Shown: piece after piece, positions 48,901 to 60,137 of the stretch
Layout: each line of letters opens with the position of its first letter
How positions within the stretch are numbered: the stretch's first letter is position 1
NCBI GenBank assembly: GCA_020726505.1
Contig: JAHLEZ010000001.1
Location: forward strand, 248,001-312,000
Length of the DNA: 64,000 nucleotides
From: Leptodontidium sp. MPI-SDFR-AT-0119
Taxonomy: Eukaryota > Ascomycota > Leotiomycetes > Helotiales > Leptodontidiaceae
Direction: 5' to 3'
Translations under genes and position numbers: made by a program
The notes under the pieces: model-generated
The model's input: the letters and a program-made list of their open reading frames with translations, nothing else
Database searches by the model: none
What the model was told of the DNA's origin: nothing

Positions 48901-51025
48901 CGTGCCTAACCAATCTGGGGGGGCAAGTTCTGGGAGTAAATATTTCTTATGAGGCAGGAGGAAGAGTAAAATGCAGAGGTTCAAGAGTAAACAAGACATA
49001 TCTCGCTTAACAAGTAAACACTTGACACAACTTATATATTTCAAACCCCACATCCGCCGCGTCCTGTGTGTCTTCAACAAATAAGTCGGTTCCGTTGCAA
49101 AGCCGACAGTTTTGCCACGATTGTAAACTAAAACATCCTGCGTTTCTTAAAACCTGCTCTTTTGCAAAACCAGTTTGACACTACGAAGCCTTTGATTTTT
49201 CAAGACACGAAGTTTACAATTTTTAGAGTCGCAATTTGCCATGAGAGTATAGAAAGTTCAGGATGTTTAATTATCTTTATACCTGGTGCTCTTCATACCC
49301 TTGATCCACTTCTTCATCTGCATTCCTCGGACCTAGGAATATAGCTCTCCTCTTTGGCTTTATCAGAGTTTGCGGGAACCTGAATATCACAATCTCATCT
49401 TTGCTGTCAAGGAACCGATAACTATGCGAATCAAACGATTTGAGAGGTATGAAGTTTATGCCAAATAATAATCCGATGGGAACATTTGCAAATGTTGATC
49501 ACAAGCCAAGTGCATCGCTTTCGAGTGCATAGTCACCGTTCCGTGAGTGTCAAACCTCTATCTTACTCTTATTAGGCTGTATTATATTGCGATTAATATT
49601 TTCAGATATAAATTTGTTTGTGTTTTACAGAGCTGACATTCTGGTGCATCTTAGGCCAAGAAGAAAGCGTTGGGGCTCTTATTTCTGGCGCCCTGCTCGA
49701 AACGTGGCACACCTCAACAGTGCCCGACGCCCGACTTAACCCCCAACTGAGAGCAATTTGCTCTTCCCGTGGCATTTTAGACGTATCTAGAGCATCTTAC
49801 AGCCAAATTCCGGTGTCCTAAAACTTGTCCTCGCATAGTACGCTGTGGTGATTTCTCTCTACAAGTTCAAGTGCGCTCTGGCTCGTCTTGAGCAACTGCA
49901 GGTAGCAGAATCATCACTGTCAAGCTGCCTTACTCAAGCCAAGGCCAAACATTTAGCGATGTCATCCATGGCCTACCAAAAGAATAAGCAGCTTCTGGAC
50001 TTTCAACTCCAAACCCAACGATGCGCTACGGATACCCCACCATTCACGTTTCGTCCTTGCCCCTGTGGCTCATGGAGGTATTCCGACTTCCGGCCAGTCC
50101 ACTCTCAGGCACCATCACAGACAAAAGCATTCATAGCCCAATGCCATGGAGCTGGGGAGCTTCCTTTCGTTGCAGATCCATCACTGGTCACATTCCATGA
50201 ATAGTGAAGTTCAAAGGACTGCCTCGCACATCTTTCACGAGAGGCAATGACGTGAAGCAATTGAGAGAAAACATTTGATGAAATCAAGTTCGATATAGAG
50301 AATATTTTTTCTGGGGCTGGAAGGATGGAACATTGTGGCAAGCCGCAGTCGAAGAACAGGTGTATGGAAGGATGCTAAACTACTGCAATATGGAGTGAAA
50401 GCACTGGGAGTCTAGGATACAGTATGATGAAGGGCTTTGTGATTTGGTGAAGTCGCAGGAAGAGCATGGCAAGAACTTAGATCATTACATGCCTGGAGCA
50501 TTTGGAACGTGGATGCATTGAAAGGGAGAAATGTGGGTGGATGGTGAAGCGGGGAAATGGAGTGCGAAATCGTTGTTCTCGAAACGTTATTGTAGAACGT
50601 TGCTACCTCAAAGATAGAAGATTGATTAGAACTCTCTGCCAAGCTTGTCAATTCATGATTTCTTTGAGGTTCTTAAGTAGGATGGTGCACCATTCGAAAG
50701 AGAGAGGACCAAGAGGTGGATAAAAGCTCTGGACAAGGGAAGTTCCCGAAAGGGAGGCTCTGGAAATCTCTGGCATCAGGATTCTAGATGTGGGAAGGTA
50801 GCATGTTGAGATCAAACAGATGGGGACTGTTGAGCTCTCTGGCTTTGTGCCATTTCCAAACAAGAGCCTTCCCATTAATTAGGCGAAATAACTGTAGCTG
50901 TGTTTGTTGGTTAAAGAAAAGGGTTGGTGCTATCACCCTGTAAGGCGCGTCCACTGACGATATATAGATCGTTCAGACACCAGCCAGCTTCATCTTCAAA
51001 ATCCTGATTACCATCTTTCTACAAC
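48901..51025. other. 2.1 kb without a recognisable gene
   Basis: Open frames at 49618-49821, 49845-50204 (+) and 50412-50651 (-) have no family features. ATATAT at 50959-50965 lies about 60 bp before the next start codon and is a plausible TATA element. Confidence 0.4.
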
Positions 51026-52958
51026 ATGGATCCGCGATTCAAGGCGATCCCAAGCCTAGCCGCCCTCGGTGACAACAATCAACAAGATGCTTGGAAGGTT
51101 CTTGCATCCTATTTAAACTATCTCTCTATCATAGAAGAGCTGGGACGGGATTTGTGGTTGGTGGGAACTGATTATGAGAGAAAACGAATCATCGCCAAAT
51201 TCGAGACACAGCGCCACGAGCCTTGGGCACAGTCTTTCGTGCTGCTCATCCAGCGTATCGCAGGTGTGCTCTCTTCCTATCAAGATGAGCACGAAATCAA
51301 TGCCTTGCCGCCCACTTCGAGACTTCAGCAATCTGACGCTCCTCCAACTCTCGACCAGAGCGTTTCCCAACAATCGCACCCGCCTTCACCAGAATTTGGA
51401 ACTTCGGCAAGAGTATCAGGCATCAGATCAAACAATGGAGGAGGCACAAAGTCGAAGCGAGCTGGACTTGGATCATGGGTCGTGAAGGAGAAGGCTGCTC
51501 CGGAGCCCTTCTCTGGAGGAGATTTCAGGGTTAACAGAAGACCGTGGCTCAAGACAGGGAGCGAAACTGAAAGAAGGGGGGCATTTCCATCTACGCAGGG
51601 ACAGAGGTCATTGCAGGGTATTAGTTGGGGAAGTGGCAAGCTGCCCAGCACAGGCGACAACGCAATAAGTCATGAAGCAGAAGAGATCGCGCCAAACGAA
51701 GCTGCTTCGAGTCCGGAACCCAGTCTAGATGCCGACACCAACACAGCAACTGACGACGATAGCGGATCAACGCTCCCTGAAACCTACATATACCCACCTG
51801 GCACAGTTGCGACCCATCCTTCCGAGTATACGCGAGACCAAGACTTCAAAGTGGGAAAGTACACCATGAGCCAGACCCAGATCAAAATCAACATTACTCC
51901 GTCACTTCAGACTTCTCTAGATGCCATCAATGCCCTGCCGCTCACATTTGAAGAACAAGAACAAGCCATGCGTGGCTCACCGAATAGAAACGCCTGGTCG
52001 CTCCTGCGCAACATTGAGTTCTGCCGAGCACTGACATTCTCTCCGAACTTTCAATCAATGGTAAAGGATCACCAGGTGTCACTTTTGAATGGTTGGGGAC
52101 TGAGAGTCGATCATGAAGCCACCTGCTTGACACTTCCTGGAGAATGGATCTCATCATCACCGGAGGCATTGCACCAAATGTGGTTGAAGAATACGGCGGA
52201 TGTTTTGACGCGATTCATTCCCAAAGTTCGAAGCACCATTGATTCGAACTTACCAGCGAGCCATGTTCCGAGTTGATGCTGTGAGGCTACGGGATCATGG
52301 AATTGAGCACAAAGTCTCGGCTGACTCAACCAAAGCAAGGATCTTTGCCACTATTGCAGATGCTACGGCAGGCAAAGTGTTGGATACTGATAAGACCAAA
52401 CATGCGTCTCACAAATGCGGCAAATCATACTGCTTGATCCCAAGACACATCAACATGGAGGATCCAAATCCGAACTATCAACGCGATGGATGTAGGCTCA
52501 GAGCCCTGGAACTGCGGAGAAAGGGGTTGCCTGTGCCTTGGAAATGCGGTGTCCACGGACCTGGAGAGGATGATTGTCTGATGCAGTTGATGGTCTTGAC
52601 AGACGTCGAGCGGATGAATCTGCAATTTTCAATGCAGCTGGGACGCCCGATCACAAATCCAATTCAAGATCCGAAGCATGGATTTCCAACTGAGGTCAGA
52701 AGTTTTGAGGACTTTGACGGGGGATTCAACTTCGGGGGAAAAGACTCCTCCTTGGACGGATTGATGAGTCGATTTGATGGAGAAAGAGAGAAGATGGCGG
52801 ATCCGAAGGCTTGCTGTCCACTTTGTGGAAGAACCTGGATCGTCGCATCCGTGGTGGTACTCAACCACATTATCAAGGAGCACACAAGTCACGAGGGATT
52901 TGTAGCTGCAATTCTTCAAGTTGCAAAGAAGTCGATCTTGGACTTTGAGATGCGGTAA
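51026..52958 (+). CDS. Protein with His-Me homing-endonuclease-type zinc loop
   Basis: Two overlapping frames appear to form one gene. Frame 1 (51026-52276) gives an unrecognised N-terminal region with a helical start and a long Ser/Pro/Thr-rich middle. Frame 2 (open 52239-52958) carries KHASHKCGKSYCLIPRHINM and NPNYQRDGCR, which match the zinc-binding loop of His-Me (I-PpoI-like) endonucleases (SHxC-x4-C-x3-H-x8-N-x3-R-x-C). Downstream are CGVHG and CCPLCGRTW. A single intron with donor near 52201 (GAT|GTTTTG) and acceptor ACCAG at about 52259 would join them in phase; this splice is inference. Such domains are common in lineage-specific fungal proteins and need not mark an active mobile nuclease. 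If unspliced, frame 1 ends at 52276 and frame 2 could start at ATG 52263. Confidence 0.68.
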
Positions 52959-54070
52959 AAGGGTAGCAAGGCTGCTAGAGTTGCAAGTGTCATCGGTCAA
53001 ATATCACAGTCGTTGCTGGAGACTGCCATAACGCTTGACAGGGATCAAGCGGTTGATATTATTAGAAACGGCTAGAAGCCACCAAAGAAGAGATACAAAG
53101 TGGTTAAGGAGGAGATCTAGGGGGAAGGCGGAGAGGAGGAGTTGTGAATTGGAGTTGCTTGGGTTGTCACGCTGACTGGTGCGAGGAAACTGTTGTGCAA
53201 GCGCTGGAGTTGACTGCTCGTCAGCCACTTTAAATGAGGCATGGATCAATTCAAGGAATTAGAGACTGAGAATATGTATTCATGGGACTCTTGCTTTCAA
53301 CCAATGTATCGACAGGCTTGTTACTTGCATTTTGCGGTTAAACCTCGATAGGAGTGAAGAGAAACGGTGTAACAATCCGTGCTCTCAGCGCTAATTGCGT
53401 AATTAACCACCCTTGTATGGGTAGGAAATGGAAGATGTAATCTTCCCTCCTTAGCAATTAGCCTTTATATTAATTTAAATATTACTAGTAATCCTTTAAT
53501 GCCTCTCTGGTTATTTTATCGTATTATAGTCACCTTAGCGTGTTAGTGATCATTATAAATAAGTACAAGAACTCAATACCTGGGATATTGGCCATACATC
53601 ACCGTCTAATGAAAACTCTAGTGAACTATTGAAGATTACATATCCCAAGAAAAGTGCGAATTTGCTTTCCAGGGACACTTACCGTACACAATCTGAACAC
53701 TTAAGCCAGGTTAGGAATTCTCAGCGTCCTCCCCTCGGGTCCCATTTAGAGAAGAAACTACAGAAAGACCAAGGATGAAATTAGGGGGAGGGGCTCATAT
53801 TATGCATATTTCAGGAAGTTGTCCATGGGTTGAGGATAAAATCTGTCTATCTTCACCCACGGGCATCCATGAACCAGGCTCGGCGAAGGTTCGTATGATG
53901 AAGTGACCGAGGATTTATCTGGGGAGCTGGTTTCCTCGTTCCCATCGCGTTGTTACGGCCTGCGATGATTACCGTACAGCAATATTATCGCAGTCGCATC
54001 AAATTAGACATATGTTAGTCTAATTGAATTCACTACTATTCGCTAATACAAAACTTAAGAAAAGAATGCC
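52959..54070. other. AT-rich spacer, no gene
   Basis: AT content rises from about 53385, with many TpA steps around 53440-53580, like the block at 1.98-2.9 kb. The 81-codon antisense frame at 53004-53249 has no family features. Confidence 0.45.
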
Positions 54071-54217
54071 TGCATCAACTTTTCACAACCTCATCCAGTC
54101 TTTAGCCCACAATAACTTCCACCAACTTCTCAAAATACGTAAGGATTTAGTCAAATGGACGATGCTCAAAGGTCTCAAAAGTTTAGACGCCGTCGGAATA
54201 AAATTCCAGGCTTCCAC
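54071..54217 (+). repeat. Decayed repeat cluster, copy 2 (direct)
   Basis: It contains two blocks shared with 48820-48881 and 48540-48593, in direct orientation but in swapped order. This indicates an old rearranged or nested element rather than a simple duplication. Confidence 0.5.
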
Positions 54218-54292
54218 TGCAAAAGAATAAGCAGCGATGTATGATTACTACTTCGATACCAGCGTCAAAATTATATCATGCCTGGGATCGCT

Positions 54293-54310
54293 TTATCCCC
54301 TTAAGTGCGA
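54293..54310 (+). repeat. 18 bp direct repeat, copy 1
   Basis: TTATCCCCTTAAGTGCGA occurs here and again, identical, at 55094-55111. The two copies bracket the tRNA-like relic. Confidence 0.7.
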
Positions 54311-54739
54311 CAAGTGCACTCCCTTCAGGCGGTGCCACCTGAAGCAAGACGATGATCAGCACCTCTTTAGGGGGCACAGCGCATTGACCCGTCAGGTCTG
54401 TCACAGCATCCAGCTTGGGCTGTTGAACTTGAACTCCACTAACCTTTGCTCTCACTATCTCCCAGTGAACATCGCAATAGATTTACCCTTCTATATTACA
54501 GTACACGTATAATTATTGTTTCTCATGACTACATCCACCTCTTTTTCAATCATTCATTTATCGGAGCTCGAGAACTGGCACGCGATCACTGTGTGGGCTG
54601 GTGGGTCAGGGCAGCTTGGTTTTGCGAGATGCATCGCTGGCGAGATGTGATTGGCTCGCTTCTAAACGAGAACGCACAGAACGGAAAATATTAAGGTATT
54701 AAGTATCTAGATAAGAAGATTCTGTTAACAAAGACAGTA

Positions 54740-54825
54740 GGCCTGATAGTTCAGTGGTAGAATTCTTGCTTTGGGAGCATCTCAGGATGCTACAAAGATG
54801 TAAGAGGTCTCCGGTTCGATCCGTA
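54740..54825 (+). pseudogene. tRNA-Pro(TGG)-like relic or SINE head
   Basis: The 5' part fits a proline tRNA. GGCCTGA would be the acceptor strand, GTTC..GAAT the D stem around the A-box TAGTTCAGTGGTAGAA, and CTTGC pairs with GTAAG around loop TTTGGG..T with anticodon TGG. An insert of about 23 bp sits after position 37, the normal tRNA intron site. The B-box GGTTCGATCC is present, but the 3' T-stem and acceptor do not pair, so a functional tRNA is unlikely. A tRNA-derived SINE or a decayed tRNA gene is the best reading. Confidence 0.6.
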
Positions 54826-55002
54826 AGTGAAGTGACAATGTCTCGGGAAGAAATAGTATCTTGTACTAACTGTGTCTCAGCGGATTAGGCCCTGCGTTGC
54901 AGTCATTATTTTTTTTGTTTAGTTGTGGGTTGAAGAGTTGATAAGGGAGGGAGAAGTTGGCACAGTCCTCTTGGAATTTATTTTTGGCGACAGCCCGTAG
55001 AC

Positions 55003-55053
55003 GAGCCGAGCGAGCCATGACACATTACGCTGGCTCCTTTGATAATCTGCGTT
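55003..55053 (+). repeat. Inverted partner of 48694-48755
   Basis: GAGCCGAGCGAGCC followed by TTACGCTGGCTCCTTTGATA is present here and, reverse-complemented with three transition differences, at 48694-48755. It is a dispersed repeat fragment. Confidence 0.65.
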
Positions 55054-55093
55054 GCGCATATTTAGCGTGGGGGACCCTATGTGACTTGGTGCA

Positions 55094-55111
55094 TTATCCC
55101 CTTAAGTGCGA
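55094..55111 (+). repeat. 18 bp direct repeat, copy 2
   Basis: Identical to 54293-54310. The sequence from here to 55440 has no gene. Confidence 0.7.
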
Positions 55112-55580
55112 TTCAGCCTGTTAGGCCCTGTGGCAGAGCCTGTAGGAGCTCACTACATAAGCGAGCCGTACTAAAGTCCAGGCAGGTCCCGGGATCGTAG
55201 TGGTGGATAAGGGCCGGAGAGGTAGACTGATCTAGTATTATTTATGAAAAGAAAATAACGCTGCAAATGATCGGTGCGGGAGCCATGGGAATCAGTGATG
55301 TGAATATTGGTGGAAGTACACGATTTCCTGGCATGGTGGCAACGGTTCTCGCAAGTCCAATCTTGACTTCAATTACTTCTCGTACCTGCACGCAACATAA
55401 ACCTCTTGGCAATGATACCTACACTACCTACAGATTGCCCCTTTCTAGATCTGAACACTGATCACTTCGCTAGTTTCAGTTGCTTGATCTGCTTCCACAG
55501 CTGCAACTCCGTTCGAGGTTCCCCAAGACAGGCCATCAATTCCCGGTTGGCAGTCCAGGCGCTGTGAGTACTGGATTGAG

Positions 55581-55596
55581 CCCCCCCCCCCCCCCC
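55581..55596 (+). repeat. 16-base C tract followed by CG-rich run
   Basis: Sixteen consecutive C bases are followed by TCGCGCGC. The tract lies just beyond the point where the third orphan-family copy loses similarity to its relatives. Confidence 0.9.
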
Positions 55597-55654
55597 TCGC
55601 GCGCAGGCTTGTACATGGGTAGCTGGTAGGTATCCGAGGTACCTGCCTATTGAA

Positions 55655-55830
55655 TGTACCCAAATTCAAGAAATCCACCGAAATAGACTTGCCCCAAGGA
55701 GTGCGAAGGCAATATGTCAAAGTAGTATTAGTCAATGTCTTTGTGAACCAGGAACCAGGTGTTTAATTTACGCTGCGATTGTGATTGAAGGGCAGCGAGG
55801 AATGTAGGCTGATCTTGACTATCACTCCCC
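55655..55830 (-). pseudogene. Orphan family, copy C (truncated fragment)
   Basis: This fragment matches the start of exon 3 of copies A and B: PTFLAALQSQSQRKLNTWF, then after a frame change TLTYCLRTPWGKSISVDF. A duplicated 7-mer (CCTGGTTCCTGGTT) after TWF shifts the frame. Similarity ends after SVDF, before the HKG segment that continues in the other copies; exons 1 and 2 are absent. Confidence 0.75.
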
Positions 55831-55928
55831 AGCCTACCCTGATGTGTTCAACTCCCAACGATACTGCCACGAGAGAGAGCCAGGACAGTGCAGATATTTC
55901 CAGATCATGCCAATGACCTCACGGGGGT

Positions 55929-57188
55929 CTAACGGTCTTCCATATTTTCTGCGTGATCCAGGATATCATCTGAGTCATCATCGCCTTCAGCGTTGTTTGT
56001 GCCTGCTCGCAATCCGGCCCTTCTGACACTTGTGATCTTTCCAAAGTCTGGAGAAGCGGGGAGGTCCAACCAATCGATGGCGGGGATCCTGTTGACTATT
56101 GATGACATTGGGAAGGAATCGAGGTTGGCGAAAATCTGCACTCTGTCCAAAATTGGCTCTTCCTCACCCGCCTTCATCTGTACTGCGTAGCGGTACAGAT
56201 CGGCACAAGTGGTCCCAACCAGAGTTAACGCCCACTTCTTCAAGTTGATGCGTAATGCTTGCTCGTTTGCATCGGCACGATCTCCCTTATGCATATAGAA
56301 TCCACTGAAATGGCCTTGCCCCTAGGAGTGCGGAGGCAATAGGTTAACGTGGTCTTGGTCACCGTCTTCGTAAACCAGGCGTTCAATTTACGTGATGACT
56401 GGGTTTGGAGGGCAGCGAGGAATGCAGGTCCCGGTAGCGATCCAAGACGGTGTTCCTGTTTGTTATTAATATCTAGCAATACCTGGAGGGTACAGAGATG
56501 ATCAATTGACTTACACTGTGAAAGGAACCATCACCTCCTCAATCCAAAACTTCGGCTGATTTGAGGCATAGGTTGTCGCAATCTTCTTGGCCTGTTTATG
56601 AACTATTGTTTCCGTGCCAATTTGTTGGATTCCATTCGGAATGGCGATATCTGTGTGCTCATCACTGATCTGGATTTTCACGAATGTGGTACCAACCATG
56701 AGATGCTTGCAAGACATTGGGATGTCTCACTTGCCATGAATAGTCCGGATGGTATCCAGAACACAGCGATCGCTCTCGAATGGCGCCCCAATTCGTTCTG
56801 GTCGGTTCTAGAGAACGATATCTCGAAATGGGACGTACGCGGTAGGGGGGACTGCAACTCGCTGGAAATGTATTAGAGTATATTCCATCACCGTATATAC
56901 AGATCGACAAACCTAGTTCTTGATCAAATGTTTGGGGTACCCTTTCAGCTTCTTGAACGACGCGCCTTGAACTAGAGTATCGCAGTATACCTCGTTCTCC
57001 CAGTATATAATCATCGCACGTGTGTCCTCTGGGAGAACGTGGAACGGGGGAGCCTCTCCTCCGGAGACAGAAACACGCTGTTCGCGCGTTCGATTCAGCG
57101 GGAGGTTGTGAGGTTCGATACCTCCGGGTTGGTCTTGTCGAGGGTTCTCACCCTGGTTTGCGCCGAGGAGATTGCGCAGGAAATTCAT
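55929..57188 (-). pseudogene. Orphan family, copy A (degraded)
   Basis: Three-exon layout as in copy B: exon 1 57188-56913, exon 2 about 56868-56514, exon 3 about 56466-55929. Exon 1 starts MNFLRNLLGANQ and has PFHVLPEDTRAMIIYWENEV. It ends LIKN-stop, where copy B has a CAG codon at the splice site (CAG to TAG, CpA context). Exon 2 carries frame changes and a TGG-to-TGA stop (GK-stop-DIP versus GKWEIP in B). Exon 3 has a missing base near its start and another after AISVD. HKGDRADANEQALRINLKKW and DLPASPDFGKITSVRRAG remain readable. No domain is recognised. The gene is not functional as it stands. Confidence 0.8.
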
Positions 57189-58440
57189 GATTATTCGTGG
57201 GAGCGGCGATGGTTGTGTGGGCGTCGTAATAGTTGATTTTAGTGTGAGGGCTTGATGAAGTCGTTGGGGAGTAGATTGAAGTTGGAAGATGAACGAGAGT
57301 TTGATTGAAAGTTTGTGGGTCAGAATCTCGCTTAGGCTGGACCAACTGTTGATGCCTTGGTCCAATTATCACAAGACTGCGAGGCGGAACTTGTGTGAAT
57401 TGGATCTTAATTCTCCAGGACATCAACTTTTACTTTACGTCTTCCTTTATGTCTCTCATAGATTACTATCAAGCAAGAAATCTCCTATTTATCTTAGAGT
57501 CTCAAGAGGCCACAGACCACCGACAGCCCAGTACACAGCGAGTAGAAGAAGAATATTTGGGACCCTATCCAATGATTCAAGTCTGCTAGATTTCTCCTCT
57601 TTAATGCGCAAATTACTTCAAAGGCTATCCCTGGGTCAGCTGGAGGAAATCGAGGAAATCGCTGTCCCCTATTTAGTAGCATCTGCATGATTATTACTAC
57701 GCTTTTCTAGCTCTGCTAAAAATTCCCGGCAAGGTGCTCTTCACATGATGGCTACGAAACAGTTTGGATAGAAGATTTTGGACGAGCGACACGGTAATTT
57801 GTTCTCGCTCAGTTGTGTGATGGTTTTGAGCGGTTTTGAGCTGTACCTCGGGCATGTCAAAGCTTCACATCCATGGTTCACTATGAGAAGCAGCTTTCTA
57901 AATAACAACTATACATCACGTATCTCTCGGAGTCTGCTTCGACTGATGGCTGCTTTCTTGGGTTTACTGGGTGTACTCCCTTACACATTTTGGAACATTA
58001 CAAGCAAGTAGCCTTCTACCCCGCGGCTACCCCACGCCTCGCAATCACTCGTTCCAATATAGCTCCTGAAAGATAGGTCCCCAAGGTTTATAAGGCTCAT
58101 TTGATGTTTATTTTAAGTATTGGCAAAGTAAAGAAAATTGATAGAGAAAGATCTTTTCAGATCAATCAAATGATCCTCCTGGACGCTTTTGACACTCCCC
58201 CACCCCTCCCTAATGACAAGCCACCACATTGAGGCCGCTGCTTGAAGAAATATATTGCGAAGAAAAAACAGTGATCTTTCCAGATCGCCTCGAAGCACAG
58301 AATTCCTCGCCCCACCCTGAAAACGTCTATCATATCCATAACTCCACTAAGAGACATGGTGAAGACTAAAAAGATCTTTTCGGATCAGATTGACTTGACT
58401 GTCCCAAATTCTCCCTCCAAGCTCATTGCATATCAACCTC
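57189..58440. other. Spacer between copies A and B
   Basis: No gene recognised. GATCTTT(T)-C-N-GATC-like motifs occur at about 58149, 58271 and 58369. Confidence 0.45.
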
Positions 58441-59697
58441 CTACCTATCTGGTAGGTCAGCCGCCATGTCCAAGATGGCTCTTGCATCCTCGTCATTTTC
58501 GTAGTTGTTGGTGCTTGCAAGCATTCCTGCGGTTCGGATTCGTGTGATCTTGCCAAAGTCTTCAGAAGCAGGGAGTGCTAGCCAATTGAGGTGCACATCC
58601 TCGACTACCCTCGACATTGGGAGCGCGTTCAGGTTGGCCATGATTTGATTGAGGCACCAGGCTGGTTTTTCCTCGCCCTCTCGCATCTGCACTGCGTACT
58701 GGTACAGATCAGTGCACGTGGATGATATCAAGTCAATGGACCACTTTTTTAGGTTGATCCGCAGTGCCTCTTCTTCTGCTTCTTGACGAACTCCCTTGTG
58801 CATAAAGAAGTCGACAGAAATTGCTTTCCCCCAGGGATTCCGAAGACAATAGGTGACTTTCGTATCGGTTAGAGTGCTTGCAAACCATACGTTTAACTGT
58901 GCTGGCTTCTGCGATTTCAAAGCAGCAAGGAACGCTGGGTCTTGGTATGACTGCAGGACAGTGTGTCTGGTTGTAGTCAATATCTGCTCACAGCAGGGAT
59001 ATGTAAATGTCCTTAGGTGTCTGACTTACACTGTGAATGGAAACATCACTTCCTTGATCCAGAATTTCATCTGGTTAGTTGCATATGTAACAGCCATCTT
59101 CTTTGCAGTTATGTACGCCAGTGTGACCGTCCCAATTCTTTGAATCCCTTTCGGAATAACCAGATCGGTATGCTTATGCGTGACCTCAATGTCGATGAAC
59201 GCGGCTCCTAAAATCAAATGCTTCGACGAAATTGGGATTTCCCACTTCCCGTTCCGTAGTTTGAATATCTCCAGAAGGTATCCTTCCTCGAGTGGGTCTG
59301 CAGCGGCATCTGGGCGATTCTGACGGGTCAAACCGAAGAACGAAACATATCGAAGAGCTAGCACTACGGCGCGCTATAGAATTGTTATGTTGGTTTCTCT
59401 TCATACACGAGCCGACATCCATACCTGGTTCTTGATCAGGGCATCTGAATAGCCTTTCGGCTTGAATGCGGGCCCTCGGATTGGTTTAGCACAATACACC
59501 TCGTTCTGCTAGTACACGATAGTCGTAGCGCTATCACCTGGTAGAACGTGGAAGGGAAGCGTGTCAGAACCAGGCACAGGTACTCGCTGTTGGGACAATT
59601 CGTCTGCTGGGCGGTCCGGACGCGGAATTCGTGCTGGCTGGGGCTCGGGTTCTTCATCTCTTGGTCGTCCACCAAACATCCATCGCAGGAAGTCCAT
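58441..59697 (-). pseudogene. Orphan family, copy B (one nonsense codon)
   Basis: Exons on the minus strand are 59697-59425, 59373-59030 and 58966-58441, a clean 380-codon frame except for TAG at 59511-59509. Copy A has tryptophan at that point (IIYWENEV versus TIVY-stop-QNEV), so TGG to TAG, which is CpA to TpA on the other strand. The protein begins MDFLRWMFGGRP, then a Pro/Arg-rich linker and PFHVLPGD. Exon 2 has YVSFFGLTRQNRP and GKWEIPISSKHLILG; exon 3 has DPAFLAALKSQKPAQLNVWF, VTYCLRNPWGKAISVDFFMH and LRINLKKWSIDLI. There is no signal peptide or membrane helix, and no family was recognised. The mix of beta-strand-like exon 2 and helical exon 3 suggests a small two-domain cytosolic protein. 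Confidence 0.82.
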
Positions 59698-60137
59698 GGT
59701 TATTTGTGTTGGTTTTGAGAGGTGTGTCGTGTGATTTGGTTTGGTTGGTGGTGGAATGTTGCTTGTCTGGGAGGTGAGGGAGGGAGACATAAATTCTAAA
59801 AGTTCGACTTTCTCGGCCTAACTTTTTGTGTTGTCGTGACCTCGCTTAATTGAAGGTGAGGTTGTTGATGCCTTAGTCCAGATATCACAACCCACCTAGG
59901 TACCTAGAACATTGCGAAAGGCGTACAGGAAACTTGCGAGAATTGGACTTCTAACCTTCAACTATTTTTCCATATCCCCTCCACCCCCCTCCCCCACGAC
60001 ATTCATCTCTTGGTTTACCAATCCCTGGGAGTCCGCAGCATTACCACCTTCCCAAGGCTGTCTATTTTCTTCTACACATCATCTTCAACCTACAACGCAT
60101 GTATTTTCACATCAACAGCCATAGCTACCCTCCGATA

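Noticed and set aside
54740..54825. Functional tRNA-Pro gene
   Set aside because: The T-stem and the 3' acceptor strand do not pair with the 5' half.
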